Origin: JANXQG01 sp037147235
GTDB lineage: Bacteria; Planctomycetota; Planctomycetia; Pirellulales; Thermoguttaceae
Length of the DNA stretch: 24,931 nucleotides
Direction of reading: 5' to 3'
Assembly (NCBI GenBank): GCA_037147235.1
Contig: JBAWVO010000066.1
Location: 1-24,931 of the forward strand
A program made the translations under genes and the position numbers. Shown here in pieces: positions 1 to 7,780 of this stretch. The notes under the pieces are model-generated. The model worked only from the letters and a program-made list of their open reading frames with translations. It was not told where the DNA came from and made no database searches. The stretch's first letter is position 1. Each line of letters begins with the position of its first letter.

Positions 1-286
1 GGGATTCTGTCCCCTAGCCCAGGGTTGCCGCGCAGCGGCTACCCTGGGAACAGGAGAGAATAAGGCCCTACCCCAACGGGGTTGTGTCCCCAGGACGGCA
101 CGAATAATTGGATCGCGGAAAAATGGCCGACGTCAGGAATGGGACACAACGCCGTTGGCGTAGAAGGTTTCGTGAATACCGTTTCCCAGGGTAGCCGCTG
201 CGCGGCAACCCTGGGCTAGAGGACATAACGCCGTTGGCGTAGGGAATGGATGGGCACGAGCCTCGAAGCTTTCAAGGAATAGCCGC
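1..286. repeat. Dispersed palindromic repeat, family A (one full and one divergent copy)
   Basis: No gene is visible before the ATP-grasp start. A copy of about 114 bp lies at 136-249. It holds a nested hairpin (CCCAGGGT, then GCCGC-TGC-GCGGC, then ACCCTGGG) flanked on both sides by the short palindromic motif AACGCCGTTGGCGTAG. Another diverged copy in the opposite orientation lies at about 8-91, with its hairpin at 15-48. The same unit recurs inverted at 1700-1814 and as a 38-bp fragment at 7658-7695. It has no coding potential and behaves like an extragenic palindromic or non-autonomous repeat. Confidence 0.75.
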
Positions 287-1252
287 ATGGCGCAATGTTC
301 TTCATGGCGATTTTGGGCATGGCCGAGCGAGTTGAAACGCGCGGGTATCGTCGGCATCAATCGCCGGAACGGACATTTCGTCCTCCCCTTGAACCGCCGG
401 GCTTTCTACCCCAGGGTCGATGGAAAACACTTGACCAAGGGCATCTGCCAGACTGCGGGCATTCCCGTGCCGGAAACCTATGCCCTGATCGAAAGCAACG
501 GCGACGTGGGACGGTTTCTGGAGCTTTCCGGCAATCGACCGGAATTCGTGATCAAGCCGGCTGCGGGCAGCGGGGGCCGAGGGATCATCGTCGTCGCCAA
601 GCACGATGGTCAGGAGTTTTTCACTTCCAGCGGGGAACGCTACACGCTGGCCGACCTCCGCTATCACATTTCGGCGATCCTTTCCGGACTCTATTCGCTG
701 CAAGGGCAAGTTGACCTAGCCATCATCGAGCAGCGAATTGTCCGCCACGATGCTTTCGTCAACATCAGCGAAGGTGGCACGCCGGATATCCGCGTCGTGC
801 TCTATCGCTGCGTGCCGGTGATGGCGATGGTTCGACTGCCGACGCGGACTTCGCGTGGCAAGGCGAATCTGCACCAGGGCGCGGCCGGCGCGGGCGTCGA
901 TCTGCGGACCGGATGCACCTTCGGCGGTGTCTGCATGGATCGCACGATCGCCACGCATCCCGATACGGGCCACTCGATCGCCGGCGTTCAGATCCCTTTC
1001 TGGAAAAATCTCTTGCAAGCCTCGATGAAGCTGGCCGACGGGCTGGAACTAGGCTACATCGGCGTCGATTTCGTCGTCGATGCGAACCTCGGTCCAGTCG
1101 TCCTGGAGGCCAATGCCCGGCCGGGGCTTAATATCCAGGTTGCCAACCGCTGCGGTCTTGCGCCGCGGCTGGAGTATCTCGATTCCCTGCCCGCCGAGAG
1201 ACTACGTCCCGGCTGCCGAGAAGAACTGATCGATACGCTCGCGGCAATGTAG
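287..1252 (+). CDS. ATP-grasp protein, alpha-L-glutamate ligase-like (RimK-related)
   Basis: This 321-residue protein resembles the RimK-related glutamate ligase-like family (ATP-grasp fold), which joins an amino acid to a carboxylate using ATP. The substrate is unknown. Visible landmarks are an N-terminal LKRAGIVGINRRN segment, the nucleotide-binding EFVIKPAAGSGGRG loop (about residues 86-100), the family-typical RGKANLHQGAAGAGVDL stretch, and the metal-binding end with D265 and the LEANARPGLNIQ motif (E274, N276). The ATG at 287 is chosen because AAGGA lies 8 nt upstream and the N-terminus has family-like length. In many genomes this gene follows a membrane protein with an inactive transglutaminase domain. 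Here only repeat DNA is seen upstream, so any partner would lie outside the window. The family call is sound; the in vivo product is not known. Confidence 0.85.
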   Translation: MAQCSSWRFWAWPSELKRAGIVGINRRNGHFVLPLNRRAFYPRVDGKHLTKGICQTAGIPVPETYALIESNGDVGRFLELSGNRPEFVIKPAAGSGGRGIIVVAKHDGQEFFTSSGERYTLADLRYHISAILSGLYSLQGQVDLAIIEQRIVRHDAFVNISEGGTPDIRVVLYRCVPVMAMVRLPTRTSRGKANLHQGAAGAGVDLRTGCTFGGVCMDRTIATHPDTGHSIAGVQIPFWKNLLQASMKLADGLELGYIGVDFVVDANLGPVVLEANARPGLNIQVANRCGLAPRLEYLDSLPAERLRPGCREELIDTLAAM

Positions 1253-1273
1253 CGAAGAGTGAGGTCGCATATC

Positions 1274-1591
1274 GCCAGGGCCATTGATGGCCCTGGTTGC
1301 CGCAGAGGGTATTCGGCTCGTGCTTTAGGATCGGCGAATCAAGAAAAGTAGCAGGCACACTCTGTGTGCCGTCCGCCCTCCGCTCGGCGATTGGGCAAAA
1401 CACGACAGTTATTGATGCGCCGATCCTTAGCACGGGTAACACGACCAAAACCGCCTCCCATTCCCCCCGCGTCCCGACCGCCTACGGCGGTCGGGACGCG
1501 GGGGGAATGCCCGCCAATCCAAAACCCGTGCTAAAGCACGGGCCGAATACCGGCTGCGCCGGGAAAGACCATGAATGGCCGTAAAGATGCT
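1274..1591 (+). repeat. Repeat family B, copy 1 (interrupted by a 99-bp insertion)
   Basis: The copy starts with the hairpin CAGGGCCATTGATGGCCCTG and continues through GGTATTCGGCTCGTGCT. It is interrupted at 1328-1426 and resumes at GCACGGGTAACACGACC. Its centre, 1460-1508, is a perfect 49-nt palindrome: 23-bp arms with a TAC loop. The right side mirrors the left (ACCCGTGCTAAAGCACGGG, then CCGAATACC), so the whole unit is a large inverted repeat. It matches 1861-2076 closely across its full length. Confidence 0.8.
1328..1426. mobile_element. 99-bp miniature insertion nested in repeat B copy 1
   Basis: The segment begins GGATCGGCG and ends with its exact reverse complement CGCCGATCC, flanked on both sides by TTA (1325-1327 and 1427-1429). 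Deleting the segment plus one TTA gives GTGCTTTAGCACGGGT, which matches the uninterrupted repeat B copy 2 (GTGCTTCAGCACGGGT). Inside is a second hairpin, GGCACAC-TCT-GTGTGCC. There is no ORF. This is best read as a tiny non-autonomous element with a 3-bp target duplication. The short 9-bp ends leave its transposase family undetermined. Confidence 0.65.
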
Positions 1592-1699
1592 CGGCGACCG
1601 CCTACGCCATTCGCTGGATGCTGGACGCTGGATGAACTGCTGGACTTTCGGCACGAACACCACCCCGGTTCGGCGCGGGTCTCCCGCCCCCGCCGCCAC

Positions 1700-1814
1700 C
1701 CATTTCCCTACGCCAACGGCGTTATGTCCCCTAGCCCAGGGTTGTCGCGCAGCGGCTACCCTGGGGAACGGTATCCACGAAACCTTCTATGCCAACGGCG
1801 TTGCGTCCCATTCC
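1700..1814 (-). repeat. Dispersed palindromic repeat, family A, inverted copy
   Basis: This is the near-identical reverse complement of the unit at 136-249, including both AACGCCGTTGGCGT-type flanks and the central CCCAGGGT/ACCCTGGG hairpin. The two copies lie on opposite sides of the ATP-grasp gene in inverted orientation, so recombination between them could invert that gene. Confidence 0.75.
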
Positions 1815-1860
1815 GGGAATTCGTGGAATTGGATGCGTTTCGCATGTTGCTGCGCGGCAA

Positions 1861-2076
1861 CCCAGGGCCATTGATGGCCCTTTCCGCCATAGGCGGTATT
1901 CGGCCCGTGCTTCAGCACGGGTAACACGACCAAAACCGCAGCCCTCCCCCCCCGCGTCCCGACCGCCGTAGGCGGTCGGGACGCGGGGGGAATGGCTGCC
2001 AATCCAAAACCCGTGCTAAAGCACGGGCCGAATACCGGCTGCGCCGGGAACGACCATAAATGGCCGTGAAGATGCT
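1861..2076 (+). repeat. Repeat family B, copy 2 (uninterrupted)
   Basis: This is an intact version of the unit at 1274-1591. It contains the hairpin around GGGCCATTGATGGCCC, then CCCGTGCTTCAGCACGGGT, then a central palindrome of GCGTCCCGACCGCC arms joined by GTA, then CCCGTGCTAAAGCACGGG, then CCGAATACCGG. It ends in the same GATGCT as copy 1. There is no coding potential. The outer segments GGTATTCGGCCCGTGCT and AGCACGGGCCGAATACC are inverted repeats of each other. Confidence 0.8.
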
Positions 2077-2176
2077 TGCCTGCGTCCCTTCCCTGGATGA
2101 ACGGATGGGCTGTTCGGCACGAACACCCGCTTTCCGCACCCAAAACCGGAAAAGCAAAATTTTTTCGCGGGGCTAC

Positions 2177-2204
2177 TTGTTTTCTGGAATGTTCGGTGTA
2201 AACT
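2177..2204 (+). promoter_or_regulatory. Candidate promoter of the upstream structured RNA
   Basis: A TTGTTT box (2177-2182) and a TAAACT box (2199-2204) are separated by 16 nt. The homologous minus-strand RNA locus has TAAACT at the same place, preceded by TTTTCA at 17 nt. Conservation of the boxes between two diverged copies is the main support. The -10 match to consensus is moderate. Confidence 0.45.
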
Positions 2205-2510
2205 GTCAGACTGGCCCAAGCCTTCCGTGACCTCACGCGGGCTAGGATGCCCGTTTTGAAGATTCAATTTGCGATGGAGACGTAATGTAAAGATAAAAAC
2301 CGGCCGATTGACGGCCGCTGAAGACAATTTGATCGACGCGTAGGCGTCAAAGTTCTGCTTCCCGACAAATCGCTAACCTGAGCCGCAAGGCTCTTGCAAG
2401 TGAAGCAGTGCTTGGACCCGCGCTCCGAAAGGAGTGCCGGGCCAGGTGCTGTTCACTTGCCCCTTTAGCGAGGGTGTCTGGAGCGGTCTTGGTTTCCGGC
2501 GCTCCTTTTT
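2205..2510 (+). ncRNA. Putative structured small RNA, copy A, unknown family
   Basis: This is a non-coding transcript of about 300 nt, inferred from a promoter-like element, conserved hairpins and an intrinsic terminator. In order it shows GGGC-TAGGAT-GCCC; the linker GTAATGTAAAGATAA; the hairpin CGGCC-GATTGAC-GGCCG; GACGC-GTAG-GCGTC; GAGCC-GCAA-GGCTC with a GNRA loop; a long imperfect hairpin 2396-2460 (GCAAGTGAA with TTCACTTGC) capped by GAAA; and a terminator. A diverged copy at about 8190-7970 on the minus strand keeps the stems but changes the loops (TTGAT, GTA and GAAA), as expected for RNA under structural selection. It lies in sense about 240 nt upstream of the surface-protein gene, so a leader role is possible, but the terminator argues for an independent RNA. 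I could not match it to a known family. Confidence 0.6.
2480..2510 (+). terminator. Intrinsic terminator of RNA copy A
   Basis: The stem GGAGCG (2480-2485) pairs with CGCTCC (2500-2505) and is followed directly by five T residues (2506-2510). A separate small hairpin, CGTTTC-TT-GAAACG, follows at 2511-2524. Confidence 0.65.
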
Positions 2511-2562
2511 CGTTTCTTGAAACGAAAACAAACGCCCGATCCGCTTACCCGAAATTTTTCAA

Positions 2563-2625
2563 GTAGGTCAGGCTTTCCAGCCTGACGTTGCCCGGTTCAC
2601 TGTCAGGCTGGAAAGCCTGACCTAC
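2563..2625. repeat. Inverted repeat with perfect 24-bp arms
   Basis: The left arm 2563-2586 starts GTAGGTCAGGCTTTCC. It is the exact reverse complement of the right arm 2602-2625, with a 15-nt loop. It sits between the RNA terminator and the surface-protein gene. It is a typical dispersed extragenic palindrome and could also act as a transcription-stalling hairpin. Confidence 0.75.
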
Positions 2626-2632
2626 AGCAGTT

Positions 2633-2661
2633 TTGACATCTTGGCGGGTGGTTGAAATTTT
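2633..2661 (+). promoter_or_regulatory. Weak candidate promoter for the surface-protein gene
   Basis: A perfect TTGACA (2633-2638) lies about 115 nt before the start codon, but the hexamer 17 nt downstream (AATTTT) is a poor -10 match. It is listed only because no better candidate is visible in this leader. Confidence 0.25.
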
Positions 2662-2751
2662 TACCACCGTGGCAAAGGCTGACGTAGCCCGAGTTTCGAT
2701 TGGTGTGTGGCGTTGGATGTGGATACGAAAGACTGTTTTGAGGAGACGTAA

Positions 2752-5700
2752 ATGTTTAGTAAGTTTTCCATGAGAAGCAGTTACTGTGCTGCTCGGTCGT
2801 TGACCGTTCCCGTTACGAGCTTTGTGGCCATAGTGCTACTGGTGGCATCGTTGGGGGTTTGTGCAGATGTCTACTGGACTTTACCCGCAGGACAATCGGG
2901 CAACTGGTCCGACGCATTGAACTGGGGCGGGACACAACCGACCAGCAATGACACCGCCTATATTGTCAACGGCGGGACCGTGGCCATCACTCTGTCAGGA
3001 GAAGTCTGTACTACGCTTTCCCTTGGCAACAGTGCTGGGAGCGGAAACGTGCAAATGACGAGCGGCAGCCTCTCCTCACCTACACAGTACATAGGCTACT
3101 CCGGGGCGGGAACTTTCGCACAATTCGGCGGAACTAACTCCGCCAGTACGCCCTACCTCGGTAGCGAGTCCGGCAGCAGTGGGACCTACAACCTGAGCGG
3201 CGGGATATTATCTTCATATCAGCAGTACGTTGGCTACTCCGGCACAGGGAATTTCACGCAGTCGGGCGGAACCAACTCTACCATTCAGTACATCTGGCTC
3301 GGCTACAACACCGGAGGCAACGGAACTTACAGCCTCACAGGCGGACAGATGTCCACAATTTCGGAGATAGTGGGTAGTTCCGGCATAGGGAACTTCACGC
3401 AGTCGGGCGGAACTAACTCCACCATCAATCACGTTATTATCGGCCAAAACGCCGGCAGCAGTGGATCATACAGCCTCAGCGAGAACGGCCTGTTGAGCCC
3501 GAAGGGAACACTGGCGGTGGGCGGCCACGGCACTGGAACCTTCCTGCAATCCGGAGGAACTAACTCCCCCGGCATGCTCGCGCTCGGCGAAAGTAGTGTC
3601 AAAGGCACAGGAATTTACAGCCTCACGGGTGGTGTGATATCTTCACCTTCGCAGTACGTGGGCTACTCCGGTACGGGAACCTTCACACAATCTGGCGGTA
3701 CCAATACCGTACCAGGAATCTCCGGCATCTTCTGTCTCGGTTATTATGCTGGCAGCAGTGGAACATACAACCTGAGTGGCGGAATGTTGATCCTGCCGTC
3801 GCTGAACCAGGGTTCTGGCACGGCTGTTTTTAACTTCAGTGGTGGGATAATCAAGGTCATCCGCGACTTTTCCACCAACGTCCCCATGACGCTCGGCACC
3901 AGCGGAGGTGGGGCCACATTCGATACTGCCGGCTACACCCTGACCCTCGCCGGTTCCCTCTCCGGCCCAGGCAGCCTCACGAAGATCGGCAATGGCACAC
4001 TATTTTTGCCAACCAGCAATACTTACAGCGGTAATACCGTAATCAGCAGCGGCTCGCTCGCTCTAGGCAATACGTTGGCCTTGCAACAGAGTACGCTGGA
4101 GATCGGCGGCAGCGGCGGATTGAGCTTCCGATCCCTAACCTCCGCAACCCTCGGCGGGCTGTCTGGCCCAGGTACTCTCAACTTGAGCAATACCGCATCC
4201 GTCGCAGTGACGCTAAGCGTAGGTAATAACAACGCTAGCACCACATACGCTGGTGCGTTAGGGGGAGCTGGCAGTTTGACCAAGATTGGCATCGGCACGT
4301 TGACACTAGCGGGCAGCAACAGTTATAGCGGAGCAACGACGATCAACACAGGCTCGCTGATCGCCGGAGCTGTCAACACGCTTTCGACCAATTCTGCCGT
4401 GACCATCAACGGAGGACTGCTCGATCTCACTGCTGGATCTCAGTCGATCGCATCATTAACTGTAACGAATGGTGGCCAGTTGAATTTGAAGATCGGTAAT
4501 CTCTTGCAGAACCTCGGCACGTCCATGTTGAATGGTACGCTGAATCTCTCGGGCACAGCCGCCGGTTCGACCATCAAGCTGATGTCGTACTTGTCGCTTT
4601 CAGGCTCGTTCACCACGATCAGCGGTATTCCGACCGGTTACAGGTTGGCCTATAACCCAACTGAACTCGACCTGATTTCCGGCCTACCAAATAACTCGAT
4701 TCTGTCTGCTTCATCTTCGAGTCTGGTTTTCGGCCGCGTCATGTTGAATCATATACCGACGAACAACATCACGATCGGCCTTAGCGGCGGTACCAGTGCA
4801 ACGGGCTTTTCGTCCTCGGCGAGCGGCGGCGTAACTGCCTTGGCTAATGGCAATGGCCCGGGGGCAATTCCGCCTTCGGGCAGCGTCACTGTTGGATTGA
4901 TTAACGCCACGGGGGGATATAGCGGCACGGTTCAGGTACAGAATAGCGGCGATGCAGGCGATGGCTACGGTCCCAGCAGTGCAAGTGCTGGAAAGGGCAA
5001 TGCTCAAGGCCCGATTTCCATCAGCGTGACCGGGACGGTGGTCGCTAATCGCATGGTGACATCCAGTTCAGCGAGCTTCGGCCTGGTTCACCGTGGGGCC
5101 TTGCTGAACCAGGGTATCGCGCTCTCCACCACCGGCAGCGACAGCCAGTATACCCGCGTGACCGTGGCCAACGGCAGCGACGGCTTTCTCACGATCAACG
5201 GTGGCAGTAACGCCACGTTCAACAGTGCGTTGGTGACCGACAACCGTGTTCTTTCCGGCACGGCCGGCACGGCAGGCGTGTTCAATGGCACGGTCACGCT
5301 GACGACCAGCCGCGAAGGTCTTACCGGCGAGTCGCCGATCAACGTGCCGGTGAACTATAGCGTCCAGGTTTTTTCTGGTAGCGGTGTCTGGAACGGCAAC
5401 AGCAGTTTATGGAGTGCTACCGGCAACTGGACCGATAGCAATGGCTCCGGTATCCACGCCGCCCCCGGCACCTTTGCCGGTTTTGCAAATACCGATACGG
5501 CAACCTTCAACGGCTCAGGATCGGTTACCGCAATCGACCTGACCGGAACCAGCCCAAGTCTCAAGGCCCTGAGCTTCAGTAATTCCAGCTACACGCTCTC
5601 CGGTAGCAGCCTGACGCTCAACAGCAGCACGGGTACGGCGACTCTCACCGTCAGCAGCGGGACGCAGACGATCAACATGCCGACGACGCTTGCCAGCAAC

Positions 5701-5838
5701 GCCAACTTCGCGATCAACGGCGGGGCATTACTGCTGAACTCCACGATCAGCGGATCGGGCGGGTTTACCAAGAGCGGGGCAGGTCGGTTGACCTTGCCTG
5801 AAGCCAATACGCTAAGTCGCTGTTCAAAAATAACTTAG
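2752..5838 (+). CDS. Secreted beta-strand-repeat surface protein, 5' part of a gene disrupted by a MITE
   Basis: The 1028-residue product starts at an ATG preceded by GAGGAG and has a long signal peptide (hydrophobic at about residues 20-38, ending near VCADVYW). Residues 113-350 hold five tandem copies of a 46-48 residue unit (starts near 113, 159, 206, 254, 302) built on YVGYSGTGTFTQSGGTNS, then LG...GSSGTYSLTGG. Autotransporter-associated beta-strand repeats follow (GSLTKIGNGTLFLP at about 407, GSLTKIGIGTLTLAG at about 507, GGFTKSGAGRLTLPEAN at about 1002). The last repeat is cut short: the frame runs into the MITE and ends RCSKIT-stop. The native C-terminus, with its PEP-CTERM signal, is on the other side (to 6986). 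The truncated product would lack the sorting anchor. An exported, surface or extracellular structural role is inferred from the family type. Confidence 0.85.
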   Translation: MFSKFSMRSSYCAARSLTVPVTSFVAIVLLVASLGVCADVYWTLPAGQSGNWSDALNWGGTQPTSNDTAYIVNGGTVAITLSGEVCTTLSLGNSAGSGNVQMTSGSLSSPTQYIGYSGAGTFAQFGGTNSASTPYLGSESGSSGTYNLSGGILSSYQQYVGYSGTGNFTQSGGTNSTIQYIWLGYNTGGNGTYSLTGGQMSTISEIVGSSGIGNFTQSGGTNSTINHVIIGQNAGSSGSYSLSENGLLSPKGTLAVGGHGTGTFLQSGGTNSPGMLALGESSVKGTGIYSLTGGVISSPSQYVGYSGTGTFTQSGGTNTVPGISGIFCLGYYAGSSGTYNLSGGMLILPSLNQGSGTAVFNFSGGIIKVIRDFSTNVPMTLGTSGGGATFDTAGYTLTLAGSLSGPGSLTKIGNGTLFLPTSNTYSGNTVISSGSLALGNTLALQQSTLEIGGSGGLSFRSLTSATLGGLSGPGTLNLSNTASVAVTLSVGNNNASTTYAGALGGAGSLTKIGIGTLTLAGSNSYSGATTINTGSLIAGAVNTLSTNSAVTINGGLLDLTAGSQSIASLTVTNGGQLNLKIGNLLQNLGTSMLNGTLNLSGTAAGSTIKLMSYLSLSGSFTTISGIPTGYRLAYNPTELDLISGLPNNSILSASSSSLVFGRVMLNHIPTNNITIGLSGGTSATGFSSSASGGVTALANGNGPGAIPPSGSVTVGLINATGGYSGTVQVQNSGDAGDGYGPSSASAGKGNAQGPISISVTGTVVANRMVTSSSASFGLVHRGALLNQGIALSTTGSDSQYTRVTVANGSDGFLTINGGSNATFNSALVTDNRVLSGTAGTAGVFNGTVTLTTSREGLTGESPINVPVNYSVQVFSGSGVWNGNSSLWSATGNWTDSNGSGIHAAPGTFAGFANTDTATFNGSGSVTAIDLTGTSPSLKALSFSNSSYTLSGSSLTLNSSTGTATLTVSSGTQTINMPTTLASNANFAINGGALLLNSTISGSGGFTKSGAGRLTLPEANTLSRCSKIT

Positions 5839-5933
5839 CCGTTTATATCCAGGCATCTTCGTATTTTCCGGGGTTTCTTTGGGAATGGCTAAGTCCACGA
5901 AAACGAAACGGCTAAGTTATTTTTGAACAGCTC
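5818..5933. mobile_element. 116-bp MITE inserted in the surface-protein gene
   Basis: Perfect 26-bp terminal inverted repeats occupy 5819-5844 and 5906-5931 (left end GCTGTTCAAAAATAAC). CTAAGT occurs on both sides, at 5812-5817 and 5934-5939, as a 6-bp target duplication (CTAAG plus one end base is an equally possible reading). Removing 122 bp rejoins the two halves of the host ORF in one frame. There is no ORF inside, so it must be moved by a transposase encoded elsewhere. It supplies the TAG stop at 5836-5838. Confidence 0.88.
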
Positions 5934-5939
5934 CTAAGT

Positions 5940-6986
5940 TCGACGGGTTCGGTTGCGATTGCCCAGGGCACGTTGGCCGCTCCGTTTGGACTTTCGCACG
6001 GTGGCGGCGGCATCACGCTGGCTACCGGCGGGACCTTGGAGGCGGGCGTAAGTGTCAAGCGAGCCATAACAGGAACTGGAACCGTAACCGCAACCGATGA
6101 TCTTACCATTGGCAGTTCATCACAATCTGGCCAGTTCAATCAGGGTGGCGGCGCGAACGTCGGAGGCACGCTCAACATCGGCGGCAATGCTTTTGCGGTC
6201 TTCTCAAGCGATACGGCTATCCTCGGCAGCCAAACGAACCTTAGCAACGGCGGGAGCCTGACCACTCTCGAAGGGGCACAACTTGGCAACGCCGCGACCG
6301 TGGACGCGACCAAAATCCTGACGGCTACCGGCAACGCCAAGATCAATGGCGATTTCGTCAATAACGGCGTAGTCAACGGCCCAGGCGGCGACCAGTGGCT
6401 AACCTTCACCCAAGACGTAGAGGGGGGTGGTGTTACCACGGGGAACATTCACTACGGCAAAATCTATAGCCCCGGCAATAGCCCGGCTATTGTTTCGGTC
6501 GGGAATGTTTTGCTCGATCCTACCAGTGTTTTAATCATGGAGTTTGCTGGGGACACGTTCGGTATGTACGATCAACTCGACATATCCGGGCTGGCCACAC
6601 TCAACGGCACACTGTACGGGGAACTTTTGGGCGATTTTACGCCGTCCGTCGGTGATACTTTCCATATCTTCAACGGAAAGACAGACGGTAAATTTGTACG
6701 GACCATTTTGCCGGAATTGAATAATGGTTTGAGGTGGAACGACAGCAACCTGTATTTGACTGGCGAGATCAGTGTAGTGCCCGAACCCTCCACCTTCGCC
6801 CTCCTCGGCGGCGTGTGTTTAGGGCTGCTGGGCTATCGTTGGCGGAGGCGGCGGCAAAAGCGTTCTTTGTCACTTGCTGGGGAAACGGCCCTTTCCGGCC
6901 AGGCTGGAACCGATTTGCAGGAGAACGGACCAGACATCTTGTCGATGCCCTCTCGATGGACAACATCGGCACGGCGGGCAGCTTGA
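5940..6986 (+). pseudogene. 3' remainder of the disrupted surface protein, with PEP-CTERM signal
   Basis: This is the in-frame continuation of the gene that starts at 2752: after removal of the MITE it reads ...EANTLS followed by STGSVAIAQGTLAAPFG. It completes the interrupted beta-strand repeat, continues as a beta-rich passenger, and ends with a PEP-CTERM anchor: VPEPSTFALLGG at about 6777, a hydrophobic stretch, then RWRRRRQKR. There is no ATG or GTG start downstream of the MITE in this frame; only an internal TTG at 5973 could initiate, without a clear ribosome site or signal peptide. It is therefore unlikely to be exported or made. About 40 residues follow the basic cluster, unusually long for PEP-CTERM proteins, so the original stop may have been lost. 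Confidence 0.8.
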
Positions 6987-7780
6987 GCGCAGCCAGTGTG
7001 GCTCGGTCAGGAGACCGGCCACAACCGGGGTCGGAGACCAGCCACAATAAGTGACCTTGGGGAGTTTCTGCCCCAGAGGGGCATACGAGAATAGCCCAGC
7101 GATTTATCGCTGGGTAAGAAGCAATCGAAACCGAAAGTCCCAGAGGGACGACTGAGATTTTTTTCGCTCAATCGTCCCTCTGGGACTCATGTTTTGATCG
7201 CGTTGCGAACCCAGCGATAAATCGCTGGGCTATTTTCAATCGTCCCTCCAGGACGGGGAAACCCATAGGCTGCCTTCGCCGAAACGACTGACCGAAGGTC
7301 TCCCCGGCGAATGGGAGACCTTCGGTCGGTCGTGTGGCTCGGTCGGAGACCGGCCACAACAGGGGAGACCGGCCACAACAGGGGGCGGTTCCTTGCTTTC
7401 TTTCCTATTTTTCTGCTCCTCATATTTCTGTCGAAAGATTTTATTAGTATTCACCGCGAGAGAACACAAAGGGCGCAAAAGAAAGATTCTATTCTTTGCG
7501 TTCTCTGCGCTCTTTTGCGGTGAATCCGCTTGAATCCCTCGGTCAGGAGACCGGCCACAACAAAGCCTGGGCTGTTTTTTGCCGGTGAGATACTGGACAT
7601 GGATAGTCCAATCGGCGGTTACAATTTTCAGGCTGCCTTTAGGATCGGAAGGCCCCAGGAATGGGACACAACGCCGTTGGCGTAGAAGGTTTCGTTGACT
7701 GCATCCTCCGTAAAAGTAAATGGATTCCCGGCCCACGACCGTGTGAGCCCTGGCATCCAGGATAGCAGAAATGGCCCAAG
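6987..7780. repeat. Gene-free block of nested palindromes (several families)
   Basis: No convincing gene is seen. The stretch contains: family C units of GTGGC...GGAGACC...GGCCAC at about 6998-7027, 7029-7052, 7333-7382 and 7539-7563; a large nested inverted repeat 7091-7233 (arms 7091-7115 and 7209-7233 are exact, each containing CCCAGCGAT and ATCGCTGGG), which encloses a second pair, 7136-7151 and 7172-7187; a hairpin 7291-7326 (ACCGAAGGTCTCCC); an inverted repeat 7449-7525 (ATTCACCGC with GCGGTGAAT); and a 38-bp family A fragment at 7658-7695. Open frames crossing these are shadows of the palindromes. Confidence 0.7.

Larger units (their letters stand above)
1253..2176. other. Gene-free repeat-rich intergenic region
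   Basis: No convincing gene occurs here. Open frames in this stretch run through palindromes and have no family resemblance. It holds two copies of repeat family B, an inverted copy of family A, and a small nested insertion, each listed separately. The motif TTCGGCACGAACACC occurs at about 1648 and again at about 2113, so the sequence after each B copy is also partly duplicated. Confidence 0.7.

Noticed and set aside
2205..2510. c-di-GMP-I riboswitch upstream of the surface protein
   Set aside because: GNRA loops and a GACG/AAAG-containing linker look similar at first, but the conserved GGGCAAACC and GACGCAAAGCC core is absent, and the transcript appears to end well before the gene.
5973..6986. 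Independent gene starting at 5973
   Set aside because: The start would be an internal TTG without a ribosome site or signal peptide, and the frame is the exact continuation of the upstream ORF once the MITE is removed.
7236..7736. 166-codon minus-strand ORF
   Set aside because: It reads through several dispersed palindromes and the family A fragment, with no domain or start signal.
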